A stretch of 64,000 nt of DNA, taken from NCBI RefSeq assembly GCF_040954835.1, contig NC_090705.1, positions 13,834,001-13,898,000 of the forward strand, written 5' to 3'. Shown here one piece after another: positions 11,018-23,410 of this stretch (the first letter of the stretch is position 1; every line of letters begins with the position of its first letter). A program made the position numbers and the translations under genes. The notes under the pieces are model-generated. The model saw only the letters and a list, made by a program, of their open reading frames with translations, was not told where the DNA came from and ran no database searches. Origin of the DNA: Lepisosteus oculatus. Taxonomy: Eukaryota; Chordata; Actinopteri; Semionotiformes; Lepisosteidae.

Positions 11018-12705
11018 CTTTTCAGCCCCTCTCCCCCTTTTATGTAAGATCCAACAAATCTGCCTTTTAAGTGAAAAGAGGCTGACAATCTATATGTACG
11101 TGTATATACTATATATGTTTTTTTTTGGTTTTCTGTGGACAGATTTAGTGAGTTGTCATCTCTGCCATGATGTATGAGTACTGTATATTTTGTTTTCTAC
11201 TTCTTTTAATTTCTAAGAATCTTTGCTGTTTCCTGCATGTTTAAATACCAAGTTCTGTGAATTACACAATCTTACATGTAATTCTGAAAATTATTTAGTT
11301 AAGCATTGAGCCTCCTATTAATCTGAAACACCTGCATTTCACCTGCACTGTCACCTTTTAAAACAAGAACAGACCAAAATTAGGAAATGTGGTATACAGT
11401 ATGTACAGTAGACACATTGAAATGCATTAACAAGATCACCCAGTTGCTTTATCATTATGTGTAGCACTAAATGGCCTTGTCTTTGAATATTGAATTGTTT
11501 CTTTTTTAGACTTTGTTTTAAACAACTTAGTCATTTGAATCAAAAGCTTCACCAAAGAGAAACATCAAAGAACACAAAAAGATCAGAAGAGCACCCTTTC
11601 AGTCTGTCTCTGAAATCCATACAACTCTCACAGTGTCATACACAGGGTTTCTGAATATTAAAATAATGAGACTACAGACTACCGTAAAATAAGCCCTGAA
11701 TACACAACAAAACTGTATTTTGAATAAATACCAGTTTAGACACACATCATTTAATGTCCTGAAAATGTTGCATTCAACTGTGCTACTTATAATACATTAT
11801 TTAAAACAATATAACTTCAGACATTAAAAGATTATTATTATTTCATTCTAACCAGTTAATCATCCACAGGCCTTAGAAATATATGGAAATTATCTCTATG
11901 TGATTAACTGTTTCTGTCCTTATAACTAATTTTACACCAGGGATGTAAGACCTATTACATTCCACTTCTATACATCAGCCTACAGTAGTGACAGATGAAC
12001 ATTCAGAAATATCATTAGAAATTTTGAAATTAAAATGAGGTAAAGTATTAACCTGATTGCTTTGTTTCCTGGAGGTTTTTTTTTTGTCTGTTATTAAATG
12101 ATTACAGGACCATTAGAAACACTCTCAAAGGTTCTTATAACCTGATTTCTGAAGGACAAATAAAATAGGCAGCCTTTGGGTACAACTGGATTATATTATT
12201 AGGGACCAATATATTTTACATTTATTAATATGCAAAATCGTCCTTTGAATGCACACCACATGATAATCATTTTTATTGAACGACAAGCATTTCCTTAGAA
12301 ATGCACCACAATATTGCATTTTCAGTCTTAGGTTTAATCATTGTGCCATTTTGTGCTCAGTAATGGCAGATATTGTTTTTTTTTTATGCAGAAGACCCCA
12401 GTTGGTTTGACTCATTCTTATTTTATTTTTTAGGAATTAATAACATCAACTTGGCTATTAAAATAAATGATAGTTAATCATTTTATTCCCAGTAAATATT
12501 GAAAGAAGGTCTATTTTCCTTTTAAAATAAAGTGACTCAGATATAGTACAAAGCTTTTTTACTGTTTGTAATTGTTTTAAAGTATGTAAATCCTTGGAAA
12601 ACTAATTTTATTTCATTCTATATTCATGCAGTATTGACATGACTATAATATGTAGCTTTAATACATAGTAAATCTATTGGTTTGACGTTTTCTATCTTAA
12701 TCAGC
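11018..12705. other. Intergenic, nothing recognised
   Basis: AT-rich sequence with no supported gene, RNA or clear mobile element. Confidence 0.5.
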
Positions 12706-12900
12706 ATTTATGGAGTGGCTGTTAGTACTACTGCCTTGCAGTCACTCGTTTGATTTCAGTCACAGGATACTGTCTGTGTGGCATTTTTTATGGTCTCCTC
12801 ATGGTTGAATTTTACTAGATGCTCAGCCATCCTCCAACCTCCCAAAAACATGAAATCAGTTGATTGGCTACTTTAAATGGATCATTTCATGAGGGAGGGA
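12706..12900 (+). mobile_element. Decayed tRNA-type SINE fragment
   Basis: The order of motifs follows the better preserved SINE copies at 18338 and 44465: GGCTGTTAGTACTACTGCCTTGCAG, then a degenerate B-box region, a CTGTGTGGCATTTT-like segment and a CCTCCCAAAAACATGAAAT-like segment. The tail is not recognisable. Confidence 0.5.
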
Positions 12901-13274
12901 GCAGGGAACCCTAACCAAACTTGCATTGTTTGAAATGGCTTTGGTGAAATTCTGCCATTTCAAGTACAGTACAGTATGTATTTGAACAATACAGTATGAT
13001 CTGAACTACAATTATACCAGAACTGAATGAGCTTATCTGTCTTTTTATGGTCCCTTACCATTATTCAGACCTGGAAGTATACAATCTAATTTTAGGTGTT
13101 TAAAATCCCTGTTTGGAAGCACCCTAAAAATATAGTTTTTAGCTTCTTATAACATGAAATACCAGATGTTGTCACAGTATTTTTGTCTATTTTAAAGTAC
13201 AGTGATTGGATGAAGTCAAAGTCCTTCAATGCATAAATTTCCACAATTTTAGAATATAAGGAAGTTTACAAATG

Positions 13275-13515
13275 AGAGATGTCCATTTGGCGAATTGATC
13301 AAAGGATCTCATCCAGTCATTTATTGAATGAAGGCAGAATATCTAACATGGTAAGCAAATGCCTCATGTTTTCAGTTTTAAATGAACCACTTTCCATTCT
13401 GGCTCTCTGGGGCTTTACTGTTCATTCTGAAGCAGCCCACTGGGTTGACTTTGTTAGTGCCTTTAAGGATTTTGAATACTTTTATCAGGTCGCTTCATAA
13501 TCTTGTCTGCTCAAG
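13275..13515 (-). mobile_element. CR1-like LINE 3' coding fragment, antisense
   Basis: On the - strand this matches the same region as the sense copy at 55500-55700, the end of the reverse transcriptase ORF. It contains a segment reading like QVFKILKGINKVN. The + strand words TTTTGAATACTTTTATCAGG and CCCACTGGGTTGACTTTGTT are shared with 47340-47420. Confidence 0.7.
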
Positions 13516-15510
13516 ACTACCATGTACATCTGCACGGTGCCTGCATGCAAATCCCAGCACTTATCTGCATTAAGTATTACGTGCCATGTCACCATTTGAA
13601 TTGCATAAGATATTTTATGGATTCGTTATTTTAATGCCACCTGAGGATGGAATGCAGAGGTGCAGAACTTCTCCCTGAGAAGTGTGTGTCCCTGAGTGAC
13701 CACAGCTGCAGAAAGTAGGTTTGTAGCTGATGAGCTACAGCTGTGGGCCGGCATTACAAAAACAGACAGCAACCTTCCCTGCAGAGAGAGCGAGACAGAG
13801 AAATCAGTCTGATCCAGTCTCAGAACTGAGAAGAAGTAAGAGTGTCACCTGAGTAGTCTGTCTGTGTAGTGAGTAGATGAATCTACCTGGCACAGGTGGA
13901 ATGAGGCAATAGATCTGGCTGAGCAGGGGCAAGTGAGATGCTGGTGTGTGTGCAAAGGCACGGCGGTGAGACCTAGTTTTACTGGTGTCACACAATATTT
14001 GTGATGTCATATAACAATATAATTTATGTACATATGAAAATAACCACAATTTCTAACAAGTTCTACCAAAGCCAGTTTGTAGACTCTTATGTTATGCCAC
14101 AGATACCATAACAACTATTACAGAAAATGTAATAACTCCTAAATGCTCATTGAAAAATGGTTTTACAGAATGTTTCATGTAATTTAAATAAAAGAGTTTT
14201 CTAAACTTTAAATGGTGTTATTCTGCCATCATGTAAGTTTAAAAAAATATTGCAACATGTTTCAGTTTCCAATCTGCATTATAAAGGCTAGTGTACAGTT
14301 AATTTATCTTCTTAAATCTTAAAGGAGTTACAGTAATTCCATGCTTTCACACAGCATGCCATGTCATCTCATCTTCTTACTTGAAATGTACTTTAAAGAT
14401 ATCGTTTTTGATTGGGAACCTGGCAAACAGAATCAAGAAGTAAAGGAATAGACAACACCAATTGTTTAATTTACCAATACATCAGTACATTCAAATATTA
14501 TAAATGAATACAACATTATTATAATAAAATTGGGCGATAGAAAAAATAGTTTTGGTTTGCAGAAAAAAAAAAACTTTCTGATTACTTCTCGTGAAGTACA
14601 GTAAGATGTTTTTTTTTTTCCCTATGTTAAACCTATGAATTAGAGAATTGCCACTAGGTGGAGATCTTGCAAGCCAGAATTTCCACAGTAACCAAAGGCA
14701 CAGTATTTCACTGGTAATAACAATAAAGTAGATGAAGAAGAAATAGTAGTATTAGCATGTGCACTATAATGCATAGTTGCAGTTTTCTGAAAGGAGATAA
14801 CTGCTGGTTGCTCATTTCATTTTTGTGCATATAAATTTCAGGCAATTGAACATGCAAAAAAAATGTCAGATAGTATTTAAGATTATGTTGTACATTGGTA
14901 GCAGATGGTTAACAGTTTTTAATTTAAGTGATGGTGCATGTTAGTCTATGCTTAGTACTGATGATCATTGCAAGCTTAAACTGAAAAAAACATGCTTGCA
15001 CTTGACTGACTTTGATAACTTTGATTTTAATTTTGTGTTTTCTTTATTCATAGCTTTATTATTACTTAATACTTATTATTACTTACATTTTTTAGCATTG
15101 TATACCTCAAAGTTCAGCATTATATAGACTAAGGAACACCGTAGAAGTTATATTAATGCTCCCAGAGTTTTGTTTTACAAAGTTTTATTTTTTATAATTA
15201 GAGTACACATCATGCCTGTTAAAGTGACATGATCTTTTAAGGATGGAAATTTAAAAATAATCTCCATTTGCTGAAACCAAAGCAATATAATAAAAGGCAC
15301 AGAAATTACAATGATGAATCAGACAGAATTAATACAGAGTTTGAAAGAGTAGATGTTAATGAGGTAGTCAGAGATGAATGAATGACTACTATTGATATCT
15401 GTAATTATATGCCACATGCTATGATTTTATATTCAAAGCAAAAGCAACACAAATATTCATCTAACTCAATATTTCATACAATATTATATAATTTTATATT
15501 TAATGTTTTT
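13516..15510. other. Non-coding; unclassified GC-richer block at 13630-13990
   Basis: No gene is recognised. From about 13630 to 13990 the composition is clearly more GC-rich, with GAGAGAGCGAGACAGAG-like sequence and hints of short direct repeats. It could be an old element end or a regulatory block and I cannot classify it. A CTCF-core-like CCACTAGGTGG is at 14651-14661. The remainder is AT-rich. Confidence 0.4.
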
Positions 15511-15514
15511 ACAG

Positions 15515-15690
15515 GGCACACACGGACACAAACACACTCACATAGGGGCCAGTTTTAGAGAAATAACTACCTGTATGTCTTTGGACTTTAGAAAGAAACC
15601 AAAGCACCAATACAAATTCTACACAGATCCTACCCTAGGAATTAAGCTCAGGGCCCCAACACTGCAACACAGCTGTGTTGCCCCAAAATT
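15515..15690 (-). mobile_element. tRNA-type SINE fragment, antisense
   Basis: Reverse-complement motifs match the middle of the SINE family seen at 18338 and 44465 (the stretch with CAAAGACAT and GTGTGTTTGTGTC, and the head near GGTGCTATCTG), in older, diverged form. Confidence 0.6.
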
Positions 15691-15796
15691 GCATAATCTA
15701 AATTAGAATTATTATATGTACAGCAATATATCTAAAATACTGTATATTTAAAAATTACCCATAAAAGTGTAGTTTAACAAATATGTAAACATTATA

Positions 15797-15895
15797 TGTT
15801 GCAAAGGAACAAATAATAGGTTTATTCCATGCTGAAAAGAGAAGAAAGAAAGTGTTTAAGATCTTTCTAACTGATGCAGCTACCCCCCTAAACAT
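15797..15895. mobile_element. Penelope 3'-end pieces in opposite orientations
   Basis: On the - strand 15797-15855 matches the Penelope tail module (CAGCATGGAATAAACCTATT and the polypyrimidine run). Immediately after, about 15869-15892 on the + strand resembles the final part of the same module (CTGATGCAGCTACCCCCC, compare CTGACGCAGCTACCCACC at 38128). The inverted joining is like the better preserved pair at 56858-57056. Confidence 0.6.
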
Positions 15896-16002
15896 TATAT
15901 GTTTCCCAGTTCCACACAACAAATATGATATTCTAGTTCACACAGCTTATGTTCAGGATTCCAGTACCGGCTCCTTAGCATGGAGGTGGAGAACTCAGAC
16001 CA

Positions 16003-16290
16003 GGGGCGGCCGGTGGCCTTGTGGCTAAGGATCTGTTCCTGTGGCTGGAAGGTTGCTGGTTCGTATCCCATGGGTTGCAGAGGAATCCTACTCTGTTGGG
16101 CCCCTGAGCAAGGCCCTTAACCCCAACTGCTCCATCAGTGTTGTATAAGTGGCTGACCCTGTGCTCTGACCCCAAGCTTCTCTCCCTGTCTGTGTGTCTC
16201 ATGGAGAGCAAGTTAAAGAATGCAAAAAGACAAATTCCTAATACAAGAAATTGTATATGGCCAATAAAGTGATCTGTCTCTCTTTTTGTC
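16003..16290 (+). mobile_element. tRNA-derived SINE (second family), near full length
   Basis: It has a tRNA-like head with an A-box-like TGGCTAAGGATCT and a B-box GGTTCGTATCCC. The body contains GGGCCCCTGAGCAAGGCCCT and GCTCTGACCCCAAGCTTC, and the end is AATTGTATATGGCCAATAAA followed by a GTCTCTCT tail. This is a well-known layout for fish SINEs. The open frame on the opposite strand is a by-product. Confidence 0.85.
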
Positions 16291-16295
16291 TGGAA

Positions 16296-16730
16296 TATAA
16301 AATAGCATGTGACATAATTATATATAGTATATTCAATAATGTATCACCAGTCGATGCAAGGAAGTCAGTGTTTTAGTCCTTGTAAGGATTCTTACATCAG
16401 TGCATTGCACAGGTTATAGCTATAACAAATCTTGAGATACCTGAAAAAAGAACATTAAAATAGTCCAGTCTTGATGTTACAAGACCATGATGTGTTTACT
16501 GAGCAATCAGATGACAGACAGTATTAAGTCTTAGTAATATTTCTGAGGTGATAATCTTGATTTTATATTTATGTTTTATCAAATATAATCCCTTATCAAA
16601 GATGATACCTGCTGCTGGTTGATCACTTCAGACTTCAAATTACAGGTTAAAACTTTTAAATATAGTGCTGTCTGATCAATATGTTTCCCAGGTGGAATTA
16701 GCAAGACTGCATTTTCAAGAAATATTTATA
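16296..16730. repeat. Unclassified interspersed repeat
   Basis: It contains AAAATAGTCCAGTCTTGATGTTACAAGACC and related phrases that I associate with a long dispersed repeat of fish genomes, also suspected at 48790-50400. Assignment rests on recollection and not on alignment. Confidence 0.35.
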
Positions 16731-17074
16731 TTTGAATAGTTTAATAATAGCAACACAAATAAATTGTAAGTAGCACCATACAACGCTGCCGTATTACACC
16801 TGCATAGAAATTAAGTTTTACACAGTGTTCACGAATAATGTGACCGAAGGATAACATACTGTATATAAGGGATATTGAAGCTCTTATGAAAAGACAATCT
16901 TATCAAGACAATTTAGAGAACTAACAATTACTATTTCCAGAGAACTAATAATAATATCAAGAACATTACAGTGCCAAGAAAAAAGTTTATGAATTTATTT
17001 AAACGGTTTCTTGCTTTTACATGTTATGTTCCTGTTGGTCATGTTATGTCATTTGAGAAACCCCTTTATGCCAA

Positions 17075-17135
17075 ACAGTGTTGCGGGAAGCCGGAGCCTA
17101 CCCGGCAAGCAACAAGCGCTAGGCAGGGTTCCTGT
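17075..17135 (-). mobile_element. SINE 3' fragment, antisense
   Basis: GGAGCCTACCCGGCAAGC and GCTAGGCAGGG match the conserved segment near the 3' end of the tRNA-type SINE (compare 44730-44755 in reverse complement). Only about 60 bp remain. Confidence 0.5.
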
Positions 17136-18337
17136 TGGTGCTCAAAATAAATACATGCCCCCTTAATATACATTATTGAGTAACTATTAAGTTTTGGTTT
17201 AGTCTGGATTAAACCTGTGGTATAAAACGATATCAAACGTTATGACATATTCTGTAGTTTGAGTGTTGTTCTTTACCATTTAAGCCATTCAGGAGAAATT
17301 ATTAATCATACTCCTTTTGTGAAAAAGTGCCTACTGTAAGTCTCAGTCTTGTATGCAATTACACATAGTTCTGATTTCAAATACATTTATTTCTCTCTTA
17401 TCCTGGTTTGTTTTCAATTTGTAATATGTTTTTGTGAGAACACTAAGTTACTCTTTTGAGTTATGAATGCCTCCTCAAAGTCTTTGTTGTCTCAACCCAA
17501 AGGTGTTTATACTTTATTTTAACCATACCTACTTCCTGTATTATTTGGAAAGGCACGATATGTATTAAAGAACTTATGTCAATTTCAAGAAATACACATG
17601 CTGTGCTCATGCCATCATTACAATTGTAATGTGATTCTCAATTCCATTAACTGTGGGCATTCCTGGTCCACCTACTTCAGCTTTTTAGTTTATAACAAAT
17701 TGGAATAGCAAGTATTTTCTATAATACCCACATGAATAAAGCACTCAACCAGATAAATGACCACGTAAATTTTAATGTACATGTTGACAATGTAGCTTAA
17801 CATCTAATCTGTAAACTGACTCATGCTGATTAATCATACTGTGTCTGAATGTGTTCTCCGCTAAATATATACATCAGAGATTCAAGCCTCCCACAGATCC
17901 GTACATATGAAGTTAGACAAGCATATACATTTCTTCAGTCCTCAGGGATGCACTACCATTAAGCATGGTGGTTTCTTGTTTGCCTTTGTATTTTCCAAGA
18001 GGGTTTTAATGATGCTTAGCTTGGTCCATGCATAAAAAATGACATATTTCCAACAATAATACAACTGTTTTAAGACGTGTCTACTCAGTTATTGAGAAAA
18101 TGATGAATTTCTCAAAATGCTGAATGCTAAATCTTTCTAAATGCTGAAACCATTACAAAATAAAACCTGAGGGAAAACAAGAACCATGGAGCAAGCTTTT
18201 CAAAATCATATGCACTTTGATCATTTAAGATTGATTAAATAATTGAGAATTTTGATTTTAATAAAAATCAGTTTGAAAGGTAGTCTTTGGAATTGAAGGC
18301 TTCTGCTTGTCCATAATCCAATGATCCTACGCAAAAG
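17136..18337. other. Intergenic, nothing recognised
   Basis: AT-rich non-coding sequence without supported features. Confidence 0.5.
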
Positions 18338-18652
18338 GGTGGCATGGAGGCGTAGTGCTGCCTCTCAGCTCTGGGACCATGATTTAATTCCAGACCTGGG
18401 GTGCTATCTGTGTGGAATTTGTTTCTCCCTGTGTTCATGTGGGTTTCCTCCAGATGCTCTGGTATTCACCCACAGCCCCAAAACATACTGGTATGTGAAT
18501 GGGCTTTTGAGAAAATTGGCTCTGGTGTGCGTCTGTGTTTGTGTCTGTCTGCCGTGTGATGGACTGGTGTCCTGTCCAGAGTGTACCCTTGCTTTCTAGA
18601 GAGGGTCCAACTCCCCACAACCCTGAATTAGAAAATGGATGGATGGATTCTA
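18338..18652 (+). mobile_element. tRNA-derived SINE, near full length
   Basis: The head is GGTGGCATGGAGGCGTAGTG with a decayed B box, followed by CTGGGGTGCTATCTGTGTGG, TTTCCTCCAGATGCTC and a GTGTGTGTCTGTC-rich part. The tail is GAAAATGGATGGATGGATTC. It belongs to the same family as 27236-28048, 44465-44803 and 52770-53050. Open frames here on both strands are by-products. Confidence 0.85.
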
Positions 18653-18769
18653 TCCATGCTTCATTTTAAATTCAGAGTACCCAGAATAATCCAGACTGTG
18701 ACATCAGTTCTGTTGAAAAGAATGTAAAAAAGGTTACAAACAAGACAATGCTATTTGGCTTTTCCAGCT

Positions 18770-18845
18770 CATCTGGATGCTAACAATTAAGTGATCCAAG
18801 GATCTTATCCAGGTGATAATTGAAAGAAGCAGGGTATCAGCCTGT
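18770..18845 (-). mobile_element. CR1-like LINE scrap
   Basis: ATTAAGTGATCCAAGGATCT and the following stretch resemble the sequence at 13295-13330 and 47130-47180 in the antisense LINE copies. Only about 75 bp can be followed. Confidence 0.4.
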
Positions 18846-20789
18846 GATATTATGGATATTTCAATGAAGATTTAACAATTTAATAAAGAATACAGTATAT
18901 ATTATTCATATATTTTACAGAGATTGCCCTGACTTCCTGACTTTCCATTAGCTGAATAAGATGTTTTGAAATTATATATATTTATAAAGTTTTTGCTGGA
19001 TGTTTTTATTGAAGAGATATTGAAGGCAAATTTTTGTCAACAGAATGCAAATGAGGTACTGTAAGTACAATCCTTTACTTATTACATATTTTATTTTGTT
19101 GAGTTTTTGAGCTTCAGTTAAAGTATGCAGACTTAACAACACATTTTAATTATACTGTAGACTCCTGAGGCCTCCTAATTGAAATAAAATAATATTCCCT
19201 TTTATTCCTCTTACAGTGGCCACAAATTACCACAAAGAGCTCTCTTTTTCTCTTCACTTTTTCACAATTTTCAATAAAGTTATCTTCTAACACTGTTTCT
19301 TATGAAATGATTAATGAATCTGTTTTTAGTGTTATTGTAGTAATACTGTATATCTTCTCCACAAGAAACAGACTGAATCTCATGAATAAAAATCACAAAG
19401 GCTAATTGTACATATTTAAATAAATTATTAATGAAAAAGTCTATGTTGATTTTCATGAGTAAATAAATGTGATAACGTTTTATTTAATATCATTTAATTG
19501 AATTTGAAGTTTCAAAATGTTTTTGATTTTCATTTGACATCTTATCATGATAGTACTATTGATGGAAACAACATTGAATTCTCCTACCTTAATCACAGAA
19601 AGTTTTTAAAGAACAAAGAAAGGAGGCATAATTAATTGAAGAAATTCTAATTCTCTGGTTTTTGATGTAGTGTTGCATAACAGGTATTAATGTAAGAAAC
19701 TTTTTGTATGTGAAACCAACTTTCACTAAGAAGGTGATTTCTGACTGCTGCTACACCATGGGCACCAGGTTAAATATCCTGACTCCACCCCCTTTTTATT
19801 TTGATATGATGGAAAGTCTCATTTTAAACCAGAGATATGTCAGGATATACAGTATAACCCAACACAACATAATGGGACAGGAGACAAGATATATTGCTTC
19901 TTGGATCCACAACAGGTAATACACAATTACAATTACAATAATATTACATATACCAGAGAAATAATCCGAGCACAGTCCTTTGTCACTGAATAATCCTTGA
20001 AATTTGAAATTCCTTTCTCTGAATTTTTCCCCCAGTATTTTGGTTACATTCTAAGTACTGTATGACGAGATAACAAATATAAAAGGATAATTTATCTTTT
20101 AGTGTTGGGCATTATCTCTCCTGGTTGAGTTTTTATGTAAGGTCAGGACTGTCAAAACCTGACTCACTTGCAAAGAATGAACCAGGAGAGTTCATCCCCA
20201 ATGATTTTTCATTTCACATGGCATGAATCTCAGATTGTAGCTCTGCAAGAGTTAGTGTCTGACCAAAACTGACCAAAGCATCTTTGGGTGGGCTATTCCA
20301 CCCCCCTTTGAAATGAATAGTGACTCTGTTGCTTTGAAGAATATATGACAATTTGAGACAGAAGTGGAGAGAATTGGTGTGGATATTACAAGGGTTGTTG
20401 GTTCAAATATTTGATGAAGCATTGCTATACCCTTGCTCAAGGTACTTTTCCTAGCAATATAAATGGGTACAAATATAAGTTGTTTTGGATAAAGAAAATA
20501 AGTCAATATAAAAACATTATTCTACAATTATTATGTTTGAGTGGGATAAAAAACATGTCACACTCACAAACAAATATATCAAATTTCTACCTGACCTCAC
20601 ACATTATCTAGGGTGCATGAAATATTCTGGGCTTGCAGCATTTGGCCCTTCTTCTGAGGAGGCAGCTTCTGGCTGATGCATCTCCAGCTGCACATGGTGA
20701 ATAATATTTCAGATCTGCCTAAAATGGAACAAAATGTTGTGCCAACTACAACAGACAGGGCATGACATCATTAGTAATGAAGCAAACAG
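18846..20789. other. Intergenic, nothing recognised
   Basis: AT-rich sequence. Short open frames near 19704, 20252 and 20411 show no protein signature. I see no clear mobile element. Confidence 0.45.
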
Positions 20790-21010
20790 ATTTTTGTGGG
20801 TACGCTTTACTCTGTAAAAATTAGTCAGATTGATTGTTTTTACAGTGACTCCTATCAGCACATTTTGCACACTCCTCTGTATATTTATTTTTATTTATTT
20901 TGTTGTCTTTTGTTTTATAACTATTCTGATGTCTGTTTTGCTTGTCTTGGGCTGGACTGCTGTAACACATCAATTTCCCTACGGGATTAATAAAGTATTA
21001 TCTATCTAAT
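20790..21010 (+). mobile_element. LINE 3' end (L2/Rex-like)
   Basis: The stretch ends in CAATTTCCCTACGGGATTAA followed by TAAAGTATTATCTATCTAAT, the typical 3' terminus with short tandem tail of L2/Rex-type LINEs in fish. The upstream part with GTCTTGGGCTGGACTGCTGT fits. No intact ORF remains. Confidence 0.6.
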
Positions 21011-21059
21011 CCATCTCCACAAGCATATCAGGGTGCTTAAAATGTACACAGAAAAATCA

Positions 21060-22440
21060 AGCATCAAGAAAAATAAAGAAATGTCAAACCCTAGCACAGG
21101 TTTCACATTTTGTTGCTCCAAAGCTTGCAGTAATGTTAATTTGAAGTATCAATAAATATTTATTCAGAAGAAAGTAAAAAAATTAACCAAGATGGTGTCA
21201 CATCCAGTACACCTAGAGGGCTCTCTACTTCTGTCCTGTTCTTAGTTCCCTGTGATTATTCATGTCTTTCTGGTGTGTCTTGTTGTGTAGCCTATTAACT
21301 TCCTGTTTCTGCTCTGCTCCTCACACAGCATTGACATTCGGATGTCCTGAGACCCGCCTAGACCCACCAGGTCGCTCCTGTCTGTGGCCTGACGGCATAG
21401 GTTTCTATACGGCATTTCCTGAACAGCTGAGCCCAGGCTAACCCCCGTCTTGCCTCTACACATAGGGTCTTTTCGCTCTCCTGCCATTCCGCGGTTCATC
21501 CCTTCAGACATCCGTGACAGATGGAAGAAATATGGAAAAGTTATACTGCAATTGCTAAGAATTTTAACCCTTTGCTGTGGCAAACTTAAATTAATTTAGG
21601 TGCATAAAATTACCTTAACGAGCCACACAGTAAGTTGTTTGGCCTCTCTGTGCAATTAATAGTGATTTCAATGATTTCAGAATAAATACACCTATCCCTG
21701 TAAGGTTCTGTAATCAGGCACTTAATTTCAGAAAGCATTCAACCATGAAAACCAAAACAACTCAGGGAGGAAGCTGTATAATGGCACAGTTCAGGAGAAG
21801 GGAGGGAATTATTTTAATATTTCTATGAACAACACGAAGTTGATAATTAAGAAGTGAAAGACACCTAGGCAGGCTAGATCAGGCTATACAGTACCTCCAA
21901 ACTAAGCAACTTGGCAAGAAGGAAACTTATTCTGTGTTAGGAATTATTCTGTGAGGTCATCAGTGACTTTGAAAGAGTTATAGAGTTACTGTATACTGTA
22001 TACAGTATCTCAGCGGCTGAGATAGGAACAAAATGTCCATACTGTAGGTCAACAATATCCTGATCATTTCTCAAAGAGGGTTTTAATGGAACTGAAATAA
22101 AAAACATCTCAGATCCTACTGTCGGGTTTACAGTATAAAACACCTAAGTGATACTGGAAATGTGGTGAAAGATTTTGTTGACTTACAATATAATTTTGCA
22201 ACATTTATTATAAATGCAAAATGTTACATCTGACACAAACCTAACAAATCTGTTAAATCTGACACAAACCTAATAAGGTTTGGTCAGCACAATCCCTACT
22301 ATCAAACATGACGATGGCAGCAATACATTACAGATGATCTTATCAGCAGAGATTGGGATGCTTATCAAGATGGGTGGGAATATATTGTAGATGGTGCAAA
22401 CTATTGACAATTCTTTTGATTTGGACACTACATTCAGTGC
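21060..22440 (+). mobile_element. Tc1-like transposon fossil (interrupted by solo LTR)
   Basis: It is laid out like the element at 37795-39420, with shared pieces such as GTTGCTNNAAAGCTTGCAGTAATG, TGGCAAA...TTAGGTGCATAAAATTACCT and GATCAGGCTATACAG. The transposase frame is destroyed by stops and indels. A 324-bp element interrupts it at 21196-21519. A 29-bp-period direct duplication lies at 22224-22275. Confidence 0.65.
21196..21519 (-). mobile_element. Solo-LTR-like insertion with 5-bp TSD GATGG
   Basis: The element begins TGTCACATCC and ends CCGTGACA on the + strand, so its ends are TG...CA. It is flanked by GATGG at 21191-21195 and 21520-21524. In reverse complement it aligns over its whole length with 51128-51449. 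TG...CA ends and a 5-bp duplication are typical of LTR retrotransposons, so a solo LTR is the best reading. A non-autonomous DNA element is the alternative. Confidence 0.75.
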
Positions 22441-23179
22441 CGTTCAGAGTTATTTATACCCCAGTTAAATGAGACCAAAAAAACATCCTATAACAAACCA
22501 ATAAATAAAGTGCATTATGTGTTTCTCTCTTATTATAGCTATCTTATTCATAATCCTGTTTTTGTCAGTTGCCTATTTTGTTATGTGCTTTTGATAATGA
22601 AGTACATTATACCAGTAACCTTCAAATTCGTAATAATGGACACTAATCATATTCCAACGTGTGGAGGTCAATGAACATTAAGCTGCAGGCTTAGGAGTGC
22701 CCTCTGGCCTTAAACATGATTGTAACTGCTACATGTTGTATGTCTTCTGTGTGTTACATCTTTTTATACACCAGGGAAATGAGAAATCCTCAGAGGCCTT
22801 TCTATACTTCCAGTTCATTTCTGAAGAACAGAATATTCTTTATTTGGGTTTCATTTTTGTTGGATTTAATTTAATGTAATTAATAATTTGAATCAGGCAA
22901 ATACTAAATACAGTATGAATATTTAAAGGCTGTTATAATTCATTTTCTTTAAAATGACTGGTTATCTGTTAATCACACAATGCATATGAAACCAAAAAGT
23001 GTTCCAACGTATCATAATATTTTTTTGTATAAATTTCCTAAAGCACCGCTTTAACACCATATTTTAATAAACATCAGAGTTAATAGGGTTAAGTGTAGCA
23101 GCTCATTACTCTTTTAAATAAGTTAACAGATGAAAAACCACCCAGCAATGTAATGAAGTATGTTTTTATCAGTCTTTAC
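22441..23179. other. Intergenic, nothing recognised
   Basis: AT-rich, no supported feature. Confidence 0.5.
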
Positions 23180-23410
23180 AGGAAGTTTCATTATCCGAGT
23201 ATCATTCTGCATATAGAAAGAACTTCCTGAAGGTGACCTTTTGATGACTGTAACCATGGAAACCATTCTCTCTTCTGTGTGGCACAGCTTGTACACACAG
23301 AAAAATTACAGACATGCTGTTTCAGAAACACCATACTGCCTGAAGTGCTATAAATGATCCATGCTACGAATGAACATAACTCAAGCATATAAGATGTTCC
23401 ACCAGCTGAA
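23180..23410. promoter_or_regulatory. Candidate regulatory island with RFX X-box
   Basis: A repeat-free block contains GTAACCATGGAAAC at 23250-23263, which fits the imperfect-palindrome X-box bound by RFX factors. The surrounding sequence has balanced composition. The enhancer role is inferred. Confidence 0.35.

Noticed and set aside
16003..16090. A tRNA gene
   Set aside because: A- and B-box-like motifs are present but no cloverleaf can be drawn, and SINE body sequence follows.
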